A stretch of 64,000 nt of DNA, from assembly GCA_963721005.1 (NCBI GenBank), contig CAVRHR010000002.1, positions 1 through 64,000 on the forward strand. Direction: 5' to 3'. Positions within the stretch are counted from its first letter, which is position 1. The number at the start of each line of letters is the position of its first letter. The stretch comes from VAZQ01 sp963721005 (GTDB lineage Bacteria; Pseudomonadota; Alphaproteobacteria; Rhizobiales; Xanthobacteraceae). Shown here piece after piece: positions 1-9,516 of the stretch. A program made the position numbers and the translations under genes. The notes below the pieces were generated by a model. The model was given only the letters and a program-made list of their open reading frames with translations, did not search any database and was not told the DNA's origin.

Positions 1-147
1 GGCGCGGGAGCGCTGAGCTGAGGTAATTCTTCCGAAGACATTGCATGTCGGGCTGATGATCGGCTGCGCCCGAACACCGATTAGCCGAGACCGCCAACGC
101 GGCGGTCTCGACATCCACATCCGTACCTAAATCAATCGATCCCCCGG

Positions 148-1950
148 TCAGTGCCCGTCATCGTCACGATCGGGCGGTGAGATCGCCACCACGGCTCCGG
201 TGGTCTCGTTGAGGATGAGCTTGCGGGCCTCGTCGCCGTCACGGTCGAAGTCGAACATGTTGTCGAGCTTGCCCGCAATGGTATCGAATGAGCCGCCCGG
301 CTGGATGCGCTCGCCGAACAGCCAATTGTCCTCGACGAACCGCAGCACCGAGGTCTGGTCGGTCAAGGTGTGGTCGACGAAATTACGCTTGGCGAAGGGC
401 GACACCACCAACAGCGGCATGCGGGTCCCGTAGCCGCAGCGGCCCCAGGCCGGCTGACCGAAATTGCCGTTGAGCGGTGTCGAGGGCGTCGGGCTGCCCT
501 GCTGGGCCCCGTGGTTGCAGAGCCCGGCGCCGTTGAGCGTATCGACGATGGGATTGAACGAAGGGTTCACCACTGGCGGCATCTGATGGTCGTACCAGCC
601 ATCGGAGTCGTCATATGCGATGACCACGGCGGTCTCGGACCATTCGGGACTCTTCTGCAGCGCGTTGATCACCCGAACTAGGAAATGCTGCTCGTCGAGC
701 GGGTCCGAGTAACCCGCGTGGCCATCCTGGAACGCCGCCGCCTTGAGAAAGCTCACCGCCGGCAGGTTGCCGGCTTTCAGCGCCGCGAAGAAATCGTTGA
801 TGTCGTATTGATGCTTGGCGGGCTCCGGCGTGTTGGTGTGCGGGATCAGGCTGTGCCCGATGGCCGCGACCGAGTTCGGGCGGGCATGGCTCGGGTTGCG
901 GGTCGAGGCGTAGTACTGGAACCAGGCGTGGTGAGGAATGTAGTCCACCGAGGGGGAGGTCACGGGGCCGGCCGTGGGATTGGTCAAGCGCTGGCACCCA
1001 GTGGTCCCGTTGGGATTGGTGATCGTCAGATCAAAGCCGCCCATGAACGAGCCCCAGGTGACGCCGCGGGCATTGAGCAGATCGCCGATATTGCGGCCCG
1101 CCATCGTAACCTGATCGATCGCCGGATTGGAGCAGACATCAAGCAGGGGATCGCCATCGCCGATCTCGGTCATGTTGCTGGTGGTATGGGCGGCGTCGCC
1201 GAACGCTTCATGGGTGTTATGCAGCAGGTTGCCGCTACCATCGAGGACATTGAGCGTGGCGGCAAAGCCGCTAGTCTGCCCCGAGATCAGGTTGAGGGCG
1301 CCCGGCGTGGAAGGGCCGAACTGCGTGGTGTAATTGTTGTCGTTCAAGGCAAAATGCTGGGCATAGTTCCACAGCGCCGTGACGGTGTTGCCGTCATAAT
1401 AGCCCATCACCAGCGCCTTGCTGCCGATGCCGGTCGGCGGCGGTCCGGCGGTGCCAACCCAGGCCGGAAACCCGTCCATCTTGCCGTTGTCGTAGGCGCT
1501 CTCCTCGGGGCTTTCGTTGTGTCCCTGGTCCGAGGTCAAGGCCTGCGCGGGCGAAAGCCGGAACGGATTTGCCGCGGCGGTGCCGTTGGTCTTGCCGTTG
1601 CCCGGAGCGGCGGGAGTGCTGTTGGGATTATTGTTGATCAGATCGACGCCGACGAGCGGATTGAAATGATTGGTCGTATCGAGCGGCGTGACCAGCGTAT
1701 TGACGCTCTTTGGCGTTCTCGGCGACGATCTGAACGGGGTCTCGCCCGGCTTGTTCTGCGCCATCGGATAGGTGCCGAAGTAGTGATCGAAGGAGACGTT
1801 CTCCTGGAAAATGACGACGAGATGCTTGATCGGCGTCCTGGTGAAGGCGCGGTCGTCGGAATCGCCGCCGCGGTGATCCTCCGCCAGGACCGCCGGCGCG
1901 GAGAGCACGAAGGCAGCCGCAAAGCCTGCAAAGATTGTTCGATAGTTCAT
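148..1950 (-). CDS. Secreted phosphoesterase, phospholipase C / acid phosphatase type
   Basis: About 600 residues. The start at 1950 is chosen because it gives a clean signal peptide (MNYRT..., Ala-rich core, cut near AVLA-ED) and has GGGAG a few bases upstream; the longer open frame adds an arginine-rich stretch that is unlikely to be coding. Motifs of the phosphoesterase family PF04185 (phospholipase C, AcpA) are present: ENVSFDHYFGTYP near residue 50, a LNDNNYTTQFGPSTPG block near residue 210, and YDDSDGWYDH near residue 460, which supplies metal-binding Asp/His. Family members hydrolyse phosphodiesters or phosphomonoesters outside the cytoplasm. It lies beside the T2SS genes, so it is a plausible exported substrate; that link is inference. 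Exact substrate (phosphatidylcholine, other phosphoesters) cannot be read from sequence. Confidence 0.9.
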   Translation of the reverse strand: MNYRTIFAGFAAAFVLSAPAVLAEDHRGGDSDDRAFTRTPIKHLVVIFQENVSFDHYFGTYPMAQNKPGETPFRSSPRTPKSVNTLVTPLDTTNHFNPLVGVDLINNNPNSTPAAPGNGKTNGTAAANPFRLSPAQALTSDQGHNESPEESAYDNGKMDGFPAWVGTAGPPPTGIGSKALVMGYYDGNTVTALWNYAQHFALNDNNYTTQFGPSTPGALNLISGQTSGFAATLNVLDGSGNLLHNTHEAFGDAAHTTSNMTEIGDGDPLLDVCSNPAIDQVTMAGRNIGDLLNARGVTWGSFMGGFDLTITNPNGTTGCQRLTNPTAGPVTSPSVDYIPHHAWFQYYASTRNPSHARPNSVAAIGHSLIPHTNTPEPAKHQYDINDFFAALKAGNLPAVSFLKAAAFQDGHAGYSDPLDEQHFLVRVINALQKSPEWSETAVVIAYDDSDGWYDHQMPPVVNPSFNPIVDTLNGAGLCNHGAQQGSPTPSTPLNGNFGQPAWGRCGYGTRMPLLVVSPFAKRNFVDHTLTDQTSVLRFVEDNWLFGERIQPGGSFDTIAGKLDNMFDFDRDGDEARKLILNETTGAVVAISPPDRDDDGH

Positions 1951-2157
1951 GTTTGGTCGCTCCCAAAAGGAATAAGCGCATGTGCGGGTGCCGTTTCGAG
2001 TCCGCGGGCGCGGATCGGCAACCTGATGCGACCGTAGGGCACTCATGTAACCGTAATGTAACGGCAAGGTGACGACTGTTCGGCAATGCCGCAGCGATCG
2101 CAGCGTGGCGCGGATCATTGGGAAGCGAATTGACGGCGACCGGGCGGCGCCCCGCGC

Positions 2158-2766
2158 TCAAACGGCGAGCAGCGTCGCTTCGAGCAGCCAGCCGAGCCAG
2201 ATCGCCGGCGCCAGGAACAAGCCCAACGGCAGCCGCCCGGCGGCGCGTAGCGGGCGGCGGCGCACCAGCTGCCGGATCACGATGGCGGCAAGCGCCGCAA
2301 GCGCCGCGATCTCGATGGCGATCGGGATCGTGGTCCACTCGAGCCAGGCGCCCGCCACGGCGGCGAGCTTGACGTCGCCGAGCCCGATCCCCTGCCGGCC
2401 GCGAATGCGCTGATAGATCGCCCGCAAGGCCAGAAAGCACGCTCCCAGCACCGCGGCACGCAAAACCGCGAACTCGATGCCGCCCAGCGCCGCATCAGGG
2501 TCCGAGGTGCCGGCGCTCACCAGCGCAAGCCCGAACGCGGTCGCCGACAGGGCGTCAGGGATGATGAATTGACGGGCATCGATGACGGAGATCGCCAGCA
2601 TCACCAGGGCGAGCAGCGCCCCCAGCACACCGCGCAAGCCCGGCGCGACCCACAGGCTGGCCGCACCGGCGGCGAGCGCGATGAGGCAGACGAGGGCGCG
2701 TTCAATAAGGTCTTTCCGCCGCCGCCCGGCGCCATCCAGGGGGCGGGCCAGCCCGAGAGGGCTCAT
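2158..2766 (-). CDS. Prepilin peptidase, A24 family, short form (GspO-like)
   Basis: 202 residues, mostly hydrophobic, about six membrane segments. The A24 aspartyl protease signatures are visible: an Asp in VIDARQFIIPD (about residue 62) and the GLGDVKLAAVAGAW motif (about residue 130). It lacks the N-terminal cysteine-rich methylase domain of full-length PilD/GspO, so it resembles the short TadV/CpaA-type form. Its ATG overlaps the gspD stop codon (ATGA), which argues for translational coupling and for processing the pseudopilins encoded by gspG-K. Expected role: removal of the positively charged leader from GspG, H, I, J and K at the inner membrane. N-methylation may be absent or done elsewhere. 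Confidence 0.85.
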   Translation of the reverse strand: MSPLGLARPLDGAGRRRKDLIERALVCLIALAAGAASLWVAPGLRGVLGALLALVMLAISVIDARQFIIPDALSATAFGLALVSAGTSDPDAALGGIEFAVLRAAVLGACFLALRAIYQRIRGRQGIGLGDVKLAAVAGAWLEWTTIPIAIEIAALAALAAIVIRQLVRRRPLRAAGRLPLGLFLAPAIWLGWLLEATLLAV

Positions 2767-5018
2767 CGCACCAGGCTGGGCGCTCGCGGCACGACCGCGC
2801 CAGGCGGGTTGGTGGACCCGACCTTGCCGCCGCGCATCTTCGAGCGCAGCTCCTCGGCCACCACCGACGCATCGACGCCGTCGCGGATGATCTGCGGCCG
2901 GATGAAGATGATGAGCTCGGTGCGCGAGATGCCCTTGAGGTTCTGGGTGAAGGCGTCGCCCACGCCGGGCAGCTGATCGAGCAGCGGAATGCCCGAGCGC
3001 GAGCGAGTTCTGGGTCTCGCTGATCAGGCCGGCGAGCAGCACCGTCTGGCCGCTCGTCACCGCCACGCTGCTCTTGACCTTGCGCTGCGACAGGGTCGGG
3101 GTCAGCGTGCCGCTGTTGGCGTTGTTGGCGACGTTGCTGATCTCCTGCTCGACATCGAGCAGCACCTTGCCGCCGGAGTTGATCCGCGGCACCACCCGCA
3201 GGATGATGCCGGTATTGCGGTAGTCGATGGTATTGACCACGGTGTTGCTGGTGCTCAGCACCGTGGCGCTGCCGGTGGTGACCGGCACCTGGTCGCCGAC
3301 CTGCAGGGTGGCGACCTGGTTGTCGACCACGACCAGCGAGGGGTTCGACAGCACCTTCACGTCCGTATAGGCGTGCAGGGCGTTCAGGATGACCCGCGGC
3401 TCGAGCGCGGAGCCGACCAGGAAATTGAAGCCGGGAAGCGTCTGCGCCAGCACGGCGCCGGCCGCGCTGTTGATGGCCGAGCCGGTATTGACCGGCGCGC
3501 CGAAGTCCTGGCTCTTGAGGAAGAACTGGACCCCGTAATTGAGATTGTCGTTGAGCGTGACCTCGGCGATGGTCATGTCGATCGCGACCTGCAGCTGCGG
3601 CCGGTCGAGCTGATTGAGCGTGCGCTCGATGATGCGGTAGTTCTCCTGGTTGGCGTAGATCAGCAGCGCATTGTTGACCACGTCGGGCGTGATCCGCACG
3701 CCCGGCAGGATCGCCGACCCGGCGCTTGCACCGGCGGCGTGCCCGCCGGCCAGGGAATTCGCGCCCGCGTTGGCGGCGCTGGCCGCGTTGGCGGGATTCG
3801 CCGCGGCGTCTGGAACCGGCATCACTTGCGGGCGCACGCCTGACGTGGTCGGCGCGGACAGCCCGCCGGAAAGGCGCTCGGTGCTCGATAGCGATGTGGT
3901 CCCTCCCCCCGGGGCGATCTGGTTGGTGCGGCGCATCGAGTCGACGCGCCGCCGCCGGCGCCGCCGACGAACATGTCGTTGAGCAGCCGCGCGAGCTGGC
4001 GGGCCTCGCCATAGCGGATCCGGTAGACCTTGACGCCGGTGCTGGCGACGTCGGAGCTGTCGAGCCGATTGATCCAGGTCGCGGCGTTGCGCAGGACCTC
4101 GGGCTTGCGCGACACCACCAGGATGGCGTTGAGCCGGCCGACCGGCTGGAACTTGACCATGCCCTGGCCGAGCCCGCCCTCGCCTGAATCCATGATCTTC
4201 TCGAGCTCGGCGATCAGCGGCTCGGGCGTGGTGTTGCGCACCGGATAGATGCCGACCGACTGGCCGCGCATCCAATCGGCGTCGAAGCTCAGCACGGTCT
4301 CGACCGCGGCGCGGCGTTCGGCGCCGCTGCCCTGGATCAGGAGCAGATTGCGGACCGGATCGGCCCGGATGGTGCCGGCCTTCATGGCGAAACTGTCGAG
4401 CAGCTTGGTGACGGTCTGCACCGACACGAATTGCAACGGGATCACGGTGACGCCGTAGCCGGGCTCCGGACGGGAATCGGCGGAGACGCGATCGAAGCCG
4501 CCGCTGCCCACCGCTTCGGCCGCCGGCAGCAACCGATAGCCGGCGGCATCGCGCGCCAGCACCACGTTGGCGGTGCGCAGCGTGCTTTCCAGCACGAACA
4601 GCACATCGTCCTTGGGAACCGGGCGGCCGGACGCCAGGCTGACGGTGCCCTGCACGCGCGGATCGATGGTGTATCCGACGCCTAGAATGTCGTGGAGAAT
4701 GACCTTGGCGACGGTGGTGACCGGCGTGTTCTCGAAATTGAGCTCGTAGCCCTCGCTGCTGCTGCGGGCCGCAGGCGCCGTGACCTCGATCGGATCGGCG
4801 CTGCCGGCGCCGTAATAGCTCGAGGAGCGCGGGCCCTTGGGCGAGCCCGTATTGGCGACTTCGGCGCCGCCCGGAAAGCGCGGCGTCAAGTCGGTGCTGC
4901 GCACCCGGTCGACCGCATCGGGCGGATCGTTCCCCTGCATCATCGAGGTGAGGTTGCAGGCCGCCAGCCCGGCGCCGACCGCCACCAGACAAAGCGCAGC
5001 CAAGCCGGCTTGCGCCAT
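2763..5018 (-). CDS. gspD: T2SS secretin GspD (two apparent frameshifts)
   Basis: Outer-membrane secretin of the type II system. The N-terminal part (5018 to about 3945) carries secretin N-domains (NFENTPVTTVAKVILHDILG, then VIPLQFVSVQTVTKLL). The C-terminal part (about 3945 to 3000) carries an N3-like repeat with a Gly/Ala-rich insert, then the secretin core (VKVLSNPSLVVVDNQ, VGDQVPV, TGIILRVVPRIN, VAVTSGQTVLLAGLI). The last 75 or so residues lie in a third frame (TELIIFIRPQII). Shifts fall near 3945, in a CG-repeat tract, and near 3000. The start at 5018 gives a signal peptide ending in a lipobox-like LAAC, suggesting a lipoprotein secretin; the open frame upstream begins with GTG and is less likely. 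It overlaps the peptidase gene by 4 nt and is divergent from gspE. Confidence 0.88.
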
Positions 5019-5105
5019 GCGAAATCCACGCAACGCTTTACAAAATCCCAGCACCGGCCCCTCGATTGTTGTCGGCGCCTCCTGCCGGATCAGCCCAACT
5101 TGAAA

Positions 5106-5134
5106 TTGACAGAGCACAGCACTATTGCTAGGTT
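5106..5134 (+). promoter_or_regulatory. Candidate promoter for the gspE-K operon
   Basis: TTGACA at 5106-5111 and TAGGTT at 5129-5134 are separated by 17 bp, in an A/T-rich pocket between the divergent gspD and gspE genes. It lies about 75 bp upstream of the gspE ATG. No experimental start site is known; this is a pattern match only. Confidence 0.4.
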
Positions 5135-5207
5135 TTCAAAACGCGTCAACAATAAATTTGTCGTCCGAGCAAAGCTTAATTGTCTTCTCGGAATCAGATG
5201 GACGCCA

Positions 5208-6896
5208 ATGAATTCGCAAATTTCAGGCGACTTTGCCAAGCACCTCTCGAGCAAGAACTTTATTATTGCCGATCTGAGCTTGGGGTCCAAGTCATCGAAC
5301 GGTCATGTTGGCGAATTATCCTTACGAAGACTGTGGGAGCTGACCGACCTGTCCGCGAACGACTTCGCTGATGAAGTCGCTGTTTTCTATTCTCTGCCCC
5401 GGCTGTCGCTGCCGCAATTGATCGCCGCCACCGCGCTCACCGGGCGGTTCTCCCGCCGCTTCCTGCGCGAGACCGCCGTGTTTCCCTACCAGTCGGCCGA
5501 TGGCCGCCACAAGCTCGCGGTCGCCGATCCGGCCGACGTCGCCGCCGTACGCGCCGCCGAGATCGTGCTCGGCGCCCCGGTCGACGTCGAGGTCGCCTCG
5601 TTCGAGGACATCGCGACCGCGCTCACCGAACGCCTGGGCGACGATGAGGAGGCCTCGTCGGAGAGCGGCGATCCGGCCGCCGCGCGCGCCGACGACGACG
5701 TCGAGAACCTGCGCGACCTGGCGAGCGGGGCGCCGGTGGTGCGCGCCGTCAACGATCTCCTGGAGCGCGCCATGGAGCTGCGCGCGAGCGACATCCATAT
5801 CGAGCCGTTCCGCAACGGCCTGGTGGTGCGCATGCGGGTCGACGGCCTGCTGCGCCCGGTGCCGGCGCCGGCCGGCGCGCTGCCGCAGGCCCTGATCTCG
5901 CGCATCAAGATTCTCGCCGGCCTCAACATCGCGGAGCGTCGGCTGCCGCAGGATGGCGCCGCCCGCCTGCGGGTCGCCCGCGCCGAGATCGATATCCGGG
6001 TCGCCACCATGCCGACGCAGCACGGCGAGTCCGCGGTGATCCGCCTGTTGCCGCGCGATCGCGGCCTGCTCGAGGTCGGCAAGCTCGGCCTCTCCGCGCG
6101 CGACGAGCGCACCCTGGCGCGGCTGCTGGCGCTGCCGCACGGGCTGGTCGTGATCACCGGGCCGACCGGCAGCGGCAAGACCACCACGCTCGCCACCATG
6201 CTGACCGTGCTCAACCAGTCGACCCGCAAGATCCTCACCATCGAGGATCCGGTCGAGTACGAGATCCATGGCGTCAACCAATCGCAGGTCAAGCCCGCGA
6301 TCGGGCTCACCTTCGCGGCCGCCATGCGGGCGTTCGTGCGCCAGGACCCCGACGTCATCATGGTCGGCGAGGTGCGCGACGCCGAGACCGCGCATATCGC
6401 CATCCATGCGGCGCTGACCGGCCATCTGGTGCTGACCACGCTGCACACCGAGACGGCGGCCGCGGCGGTGCCGCGCCTGCTCGATCTCGGGGTCGAAGGC
6501 TTTTTGCTGAAATCGACGCTGCGCGCGGTGATCGCGCAGCGGTTGGTGCGCGTGCTGTGCGATCGCTGCCGGAGCACCCGCAAGCTCACCGCAGACGATC
6601 TCGCGGCCGATCCGCGCTACGCCGCGCTCGGGCTCAAGGCCGGCGAGACGCTGGGCGAGCCGGCCGGCTGCGAGCGCTGCGGCGGCACCGGCTACCGCGG
6701 CCGCAACGGCGTGTTCGAGGTGCTGGAGCTGGTCGAGGATGTGCGCAAGCTGATCGGCGCCCACACCGACGCGGGCGTGATCGATCAGGCCGCGATCCAC
6801 GCCGGCATGGTCACGATGGTCGACGATGCGGTGGCGAAAGCCCGCCTCGGCGTCACCTCGGTCGCCGAGGTGCTGCGCGTCACCACGGTGCGATAG
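5208..6896 (+). CDS. gspE: T2SS assembly ATPase GspE
   Basis: 562 residues from the ATG at 5208 (MNSQISGDF). The open frame upstream is only the antisense of gspD, so the later start is preferred. Domain order: N-terminal GspE/XpsE domain that docks on GspL, then the secretion ATPase core with Walker A GPTGSGKTTT (about residue 318), Asp-box and His-box regions, Walker B DPDVIMVGEVRD (about residue 380), and the zinc-binding tetracysteine module CDRC...CERC (about residues 451-491). It powers pseudopilus assembly at the cytoplasmic face. First gene of the plus-strand gsp operon; gspF begins 16 bp downstream. Confidence 0.95.
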   Translation: MNSQISGDFAKHLSSKNFIIADLSLGSKSSNGHVGELSLRRLWELTDLSANDFADEVAVFYSLPRLSLPQLIAATALTGRFSRRFLRETAVFPYQSADGRHKLAVADPADVAAVRAAEIVLGAPVDVEVASFEDIATALTERLGDDEEASSESGDPAAARADDDVENLRDLASGAPVVRAVNDLLERAMELRASDIHIEPFRNGLVVRMRVDGLLRPVPAPAGALPQALISRIKILAGLNIAERRLPQDGAARLRVARAEIDIRVATMPTQHGESAVIRLLPRDRGLLEVGKLGLSARDERTLARLLALPHGLVVITGPTGSGKTTTLATMLTVLNQSTRKILTIEDPVEYEIHGVNQSQVKPAIGLTFAAAMRAFVRQDPDVIMVGEVRDAETAHIAIHAALTGHLVLTTLHTETAAAAVPRLLDLGVEGFLLKSTLRAVIAQRLVRVLCDRCRSTRKLTADDLAADPRYAALGLKAGETLGEPAGCERCGGTGYRGRNGVFEVLELVEDVRKLIGAHTDAGVIDQAAIHAGMVTMVDDAVAKARLGVTSVAEVLRVTTVR

Positions 6897-6912
6897 AGAT
6901 GGTGCGATAGCC

Positions 6913-8127
6913 ATGCCGAGCTTTCGCTATCGGGCCTTGACCCAGAGCGGCGACCTGGTGAGCGGGTCGATTGCGGCGCCGACCGCCGCGGAGGTCGCGC
7001 ATCGCATCGAGTTTCTCGGCCTGGTGCCGATCGAGACCGTGGCCGAGGGCGCGGGCGCCGGCGCCGAGCGTTTCAGCCTTGCGTTCTGGTCGCGGCCCAA
7101 GCCCGAGGACGTCACCGTCTTCACCCGCGACCTCGCGCTGCTGCTGCGGGCCGGGGCGCGCATCAACGACGGGCTCGAGCTCCTGGCGCAGGACATCGAC
7201 GTCGGGCGGCTGCGGCCGACGCTCGCCAAGATCAGGGCCGCGGTGCTGGCCGGCGAGAGCTTCGCGGAGGCGATCTCGCGCCACCCGGCCTTGTTTCCGC
7301 CGGCCTATGTGGCGCTGGTGCGGGTGGGCGAGGCCTCCGGCACGCTCGATCAGATTCTCGAGGTGCTGGGCGCCGAGCGGGTGCGCGCCGAGGCGCTGCG
7401 CCGCAAGCTCGGCGATGCGCTGCGCTATCCGGCCTTCGTGCTGTGCGCGGCCGGCGGCGTGCTCTTGTTCTTTCTGTTGTTCGTGCTGCCGCAATTCGCG
7501 ACCGTGCTGCGCGATTTCAATGCCAAGCTCGACCCGGTGGTCACGGTCTTTCTCGGCCTTTCCGATTTCCTGCGCGCCCACATGCAGGGGGTCGGAGCCA
7601 CGATCGTGATCACGCTGCTGATCGGCCTGTTGGTGCTGCGCCGGCCCGGCAGCCGGGCCGCCATCATCCGGCAGCTGTCGCGTCTGCCGCTGGTCCGCCC
7701 GGTGCTGATGTTCCACCGGACTGCCTTGTTCTGTCGCAATCTTGGTGTTCTACTCGGCAGCGGGGTGGCGCTGACGACCACGTTGCGCATTCTGTCCGAC
7801 ATGATGGCGGCGACCGGGGACGGCACCGCCTGGACCAAGACCGTCGACCGCGTCCGCCATGGCGGCAAGCTGTCCGACGCGTTGCTGGACACCGCCGCCC
7901 TACCCGCCATGGCGATCCGGATGCTAAGATTGGGCGAGGAGACCGGGCAGCTGCCGATGCTGGCGGGCCGGGTGGCGGAATTTTACGAAGCCAAGCTGCA
8001 GCGCAGCCTCGACCGGGTGGTCGGGGTTGCGGGTCCGGCGGCGATCGTGGCCATCAGCATCGTGGTCGGCGGATTGATCGTCTCTGTCATGACGGCGTTG
8101 CTGTCCGTAAGCCAAATCGTCGAGTGA
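6913..8127 (+). CDS. gspF: T2SS inner-membrane platform protein GspF
   Basis: 404 residues, usual length for GspF. It begins MPSFRYRALTQSG, the typical N-terminus of the family. Two T2SSF domains (about residues 70-195 and 270-395) are separated by membrane helices near residues 170-195 (FVLCAAGGVLLFFLLFVLPQ) and 220-245, with a third at the C-terminus (AAIVAISIVVGGLIVSVMTA). It forms the core of the inner-membrane platform and contacts GspE and GspL. It lies between gspE and gspG in the canonical order. Confidence 0.95.
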   Translation: MPSFRYRALTQSGDLVSGSIAAPTAAEVAHRIEFLGLVPIETVAEGAGAGAERFSLAFWSRPKPEDVTVFTRDLALLLRAGARINDGLELLAQDIDVGRLRPTLAKIRAAVLAGESFAEAISRHPALFPPAYVALVRVGEASGTLDQILEVLGAERVRAEALRRKLGDALRYPAFVLCAAGGVLLFFLLFVLPQFATVLRDFNAKLDPVVTVFLGLSDFLRAHMQGVGATIVITLLIGLLVLRRPGSRAAIIRQLSRLPLVRPVLMFHRTALFCRNLGVLLGSGVALTTTLRILSDMMAATGDGTAWTKTVDRVRHGGKLSDALLDTAALPAMAIRMLRLGEETGQLPMLAGRVAEFYEAKLQRSLDRVVGVAGPAAIVAISIVVGGLIVSVMTALLSVSQIVE

Positions 8128-8144
8128 AGGAAGGAGGGCATCCC

Positions 8145-8623
8145 ATGAACGTTCCTGCGACACCATTTGCGACCCGTTCCCGCGCGCGCGCCGCGCCCGG
8201 GCGTCCCGCCATGGCGAAAGCGGCTTCACCCTGGTCGAGATTCTGGTCGTCATCACCATCATCGGCATGATCATGGCGCTGGTGGGTCCGCGCGTGCTCA
8301 ACTACCTGGGCGAATCCAAGGTGAAGGCGGCCCGCATCCAGATCGAGAGCCTGTCCAGCGCGCTCGACCTCTATTACCTCGATGTCGGGCGCTATCCCTC
8401 CAGCTCCGAGGGCCTGGCCGCGCTGGCGCAGCAACCGGGCGGCGTGCAGACCTGGAACGGTCCGTATCTGCGCACCGGCTCGGTGCCCAACGATCCATGG
8501 GGCCATCCCTACATCTACCGCTCGCCCGGCGAGCACGGCGCTTTCGACATCATCTCCTACGGCTCGGACGGCCAGGAGGGGGGAACCGGTACGGCGGCAG
8601 ATGTTGTCAGCTGGACGCGCTGA
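8145..8623 (+). CDS. gspG: T2SS major pseudopilin GspG (apparent frameshift in the leader)
   Basis: The ATG at 8145 has a strong Shine-Dalgarno (GGAGGG, 8134-8139) but its frame does not contain the pseudopilin. The mature protein (ESG|FTLVEILVVITIIGM, Glu at +5) is in another frame, and that frame has no start codon after the gspF stop. A shift inside the CG repeat at about 8181-8200 joins the two. The rest is typical GspG: LDLYYLDVGRYPSSSEGL, a PYLRTGSVPNDPWGHPY region and the calcium-loop segment DIISYGSDGQEGG. It forms the pseudopilus fibre after cleavage by the prepilin peptidase. The gene overlaps gspH by 23 nt. Confidence 0.9.
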
Positions 8624-9080
8624 CCGTCACGCCGCCGAGGCCGGCTTTACGCTGCTCGAGATCGTGTGCGTGCTCGCGATCATCGCGGGCCTCGCCGCGA
8701 TCATCCTGCCGGCGCTTCCGCGCGGAACCTCGCGGACCCGGCTGGAGGCCTACGCGATCGAGACCGCGACGCTCATCAAGGCCGACCGCGACGCCGCCAT
8801 CTGGCGTCGCGGCCAGGTCGTCACGCAGGTGGATGCCATCGGCCGATCGGTGCGCTCGGGCGCGACCGGGCGGGTGGTGCGGTTGCCGGCCGACGTCCAT
8901 TTCGAGGCGCTGCTGGCGACCCGCTGCAATCAGCGCGCCAGCGGCACCACCATCAATTTCTTCGGTTCCGGCATGTCCTGCGGCGGCACCATCGAGCTCA
9001 CGCGCCTGGGTGCCGGCTACCAGGTGCGGGTCAATTGGCTGACGGGAGGTGTCGAGGTTGTCCCGGTCACCGCGCTTTAG
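8601..9080 (+). CDS. gspH: T2SS minor pseudopilin GspH
   Basis: 159 residues. A short leader (MLSAGRADRHAAEAG) is followed by FTLLEIVCVLAIIAGLAAII, with Glu at +5 of the mature protein, then a globular beta-rich domain ending in TGGVEVVPVTAL. The start inside the 3' end of gspG keeps the tight packing of the operon. GspH is a minor pseudopilin near the pseudopilus tip. Assignment to H rather than I or J rests on gene order and length. Confidence 0.85.
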   Translation: MLSAGRADRHAAEAGFTLLEIVCVLAIIAGLAAIILPALPRGTSRTRLEAYAIETATLIKADRDAAIWRRGQVVTQVDAIGRSVRSGATGRVVRLPADVHFEALLATRCNQRASGTTINFFGSGMSCGGTIELTRLGAGYQVRVNWLTGGVEVVPVTAL

Positions 9081-9081
9081 G

Positions 9082-9516
9082 ATGCTGTCGCGTATCGTGC
9101 GCCGCCCGACGCCGCGGCGGCGCCCGTATGCCGCAAGGCGGAGCGTCGCCGGCTTCACCCTCATCGAGGTGCTGGTCGCGCTCGCCATCGTATCGGCCTC
9201 GCTCGCCGCCATCGGCTCGCTGATGGCCACCACGGTGCGGGCCATGCGCTCGATCGACCAGCGCTTCGCTTTGGTGGAGACCGCGCGGGCGGTCGAGACC
9301 GGCCTGCCCGATCGCGGCGATCTCGCCGCCAGCTTGACCGGCGATCTGGCGGGGCACCGCTGGGCCGTCGACGTGGCCCCGTTCGCGGCGAGCTTCATCG
9401 ACCCACAGCTGCCCACCCCTTGGGCGCCGCAAACCGTGGTCATCCGTGTGCGCTCGCCGGGCGGAGCCATCCTCCAGGTCAACACGGTGCGGCTGCGGCG
9501 AAGGACAGGCGGATGA
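9082..9516 (+). CDS. gspI: T2SS minor pseudopilin GspI
   Basis: 144 residues from the ATG at 9082, two bases after the gspH stop. A TTG at 9058, 8 bases after GGGAGG, is a serious alternative start that would add eight residues. The arginine-rich leader ends at VAG|FTLIEVLVALAIVSASLAAIG, with Glu at +5. The mature domain contains ETARAVETGLPDRG and ends in VNTVRLRRRTGG. GspI forms the tip complex with GspJ and GspK. The stop overlaps the gspJ start (ATGA). Confidence 0.85.
   Translation: MLSRIVRRPTPRRRPYAARRSVAGFTLIEVLVALAIVSASLAAIGSLMATTVRAMRSIDQRFALVETARAVETGLPDRGDLAASLTGDLAGHRWAVDVAPFAASFIDPQLPTPWAPQTVVIRVRSPGGAILQVNTVRLRRRTGG

Noticed and set aside
685..2037. Long plus-strand open frame (450 aa) over the phosphoesterase gene
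   Set aside because: Arg/Gly-rich shadow of the minus-strand gene; no domain, no ribosome site.
5322..6914. 530-aa minus-strand frame under gspE
   Set aside because: Antisense shadow, no recognisable motif.
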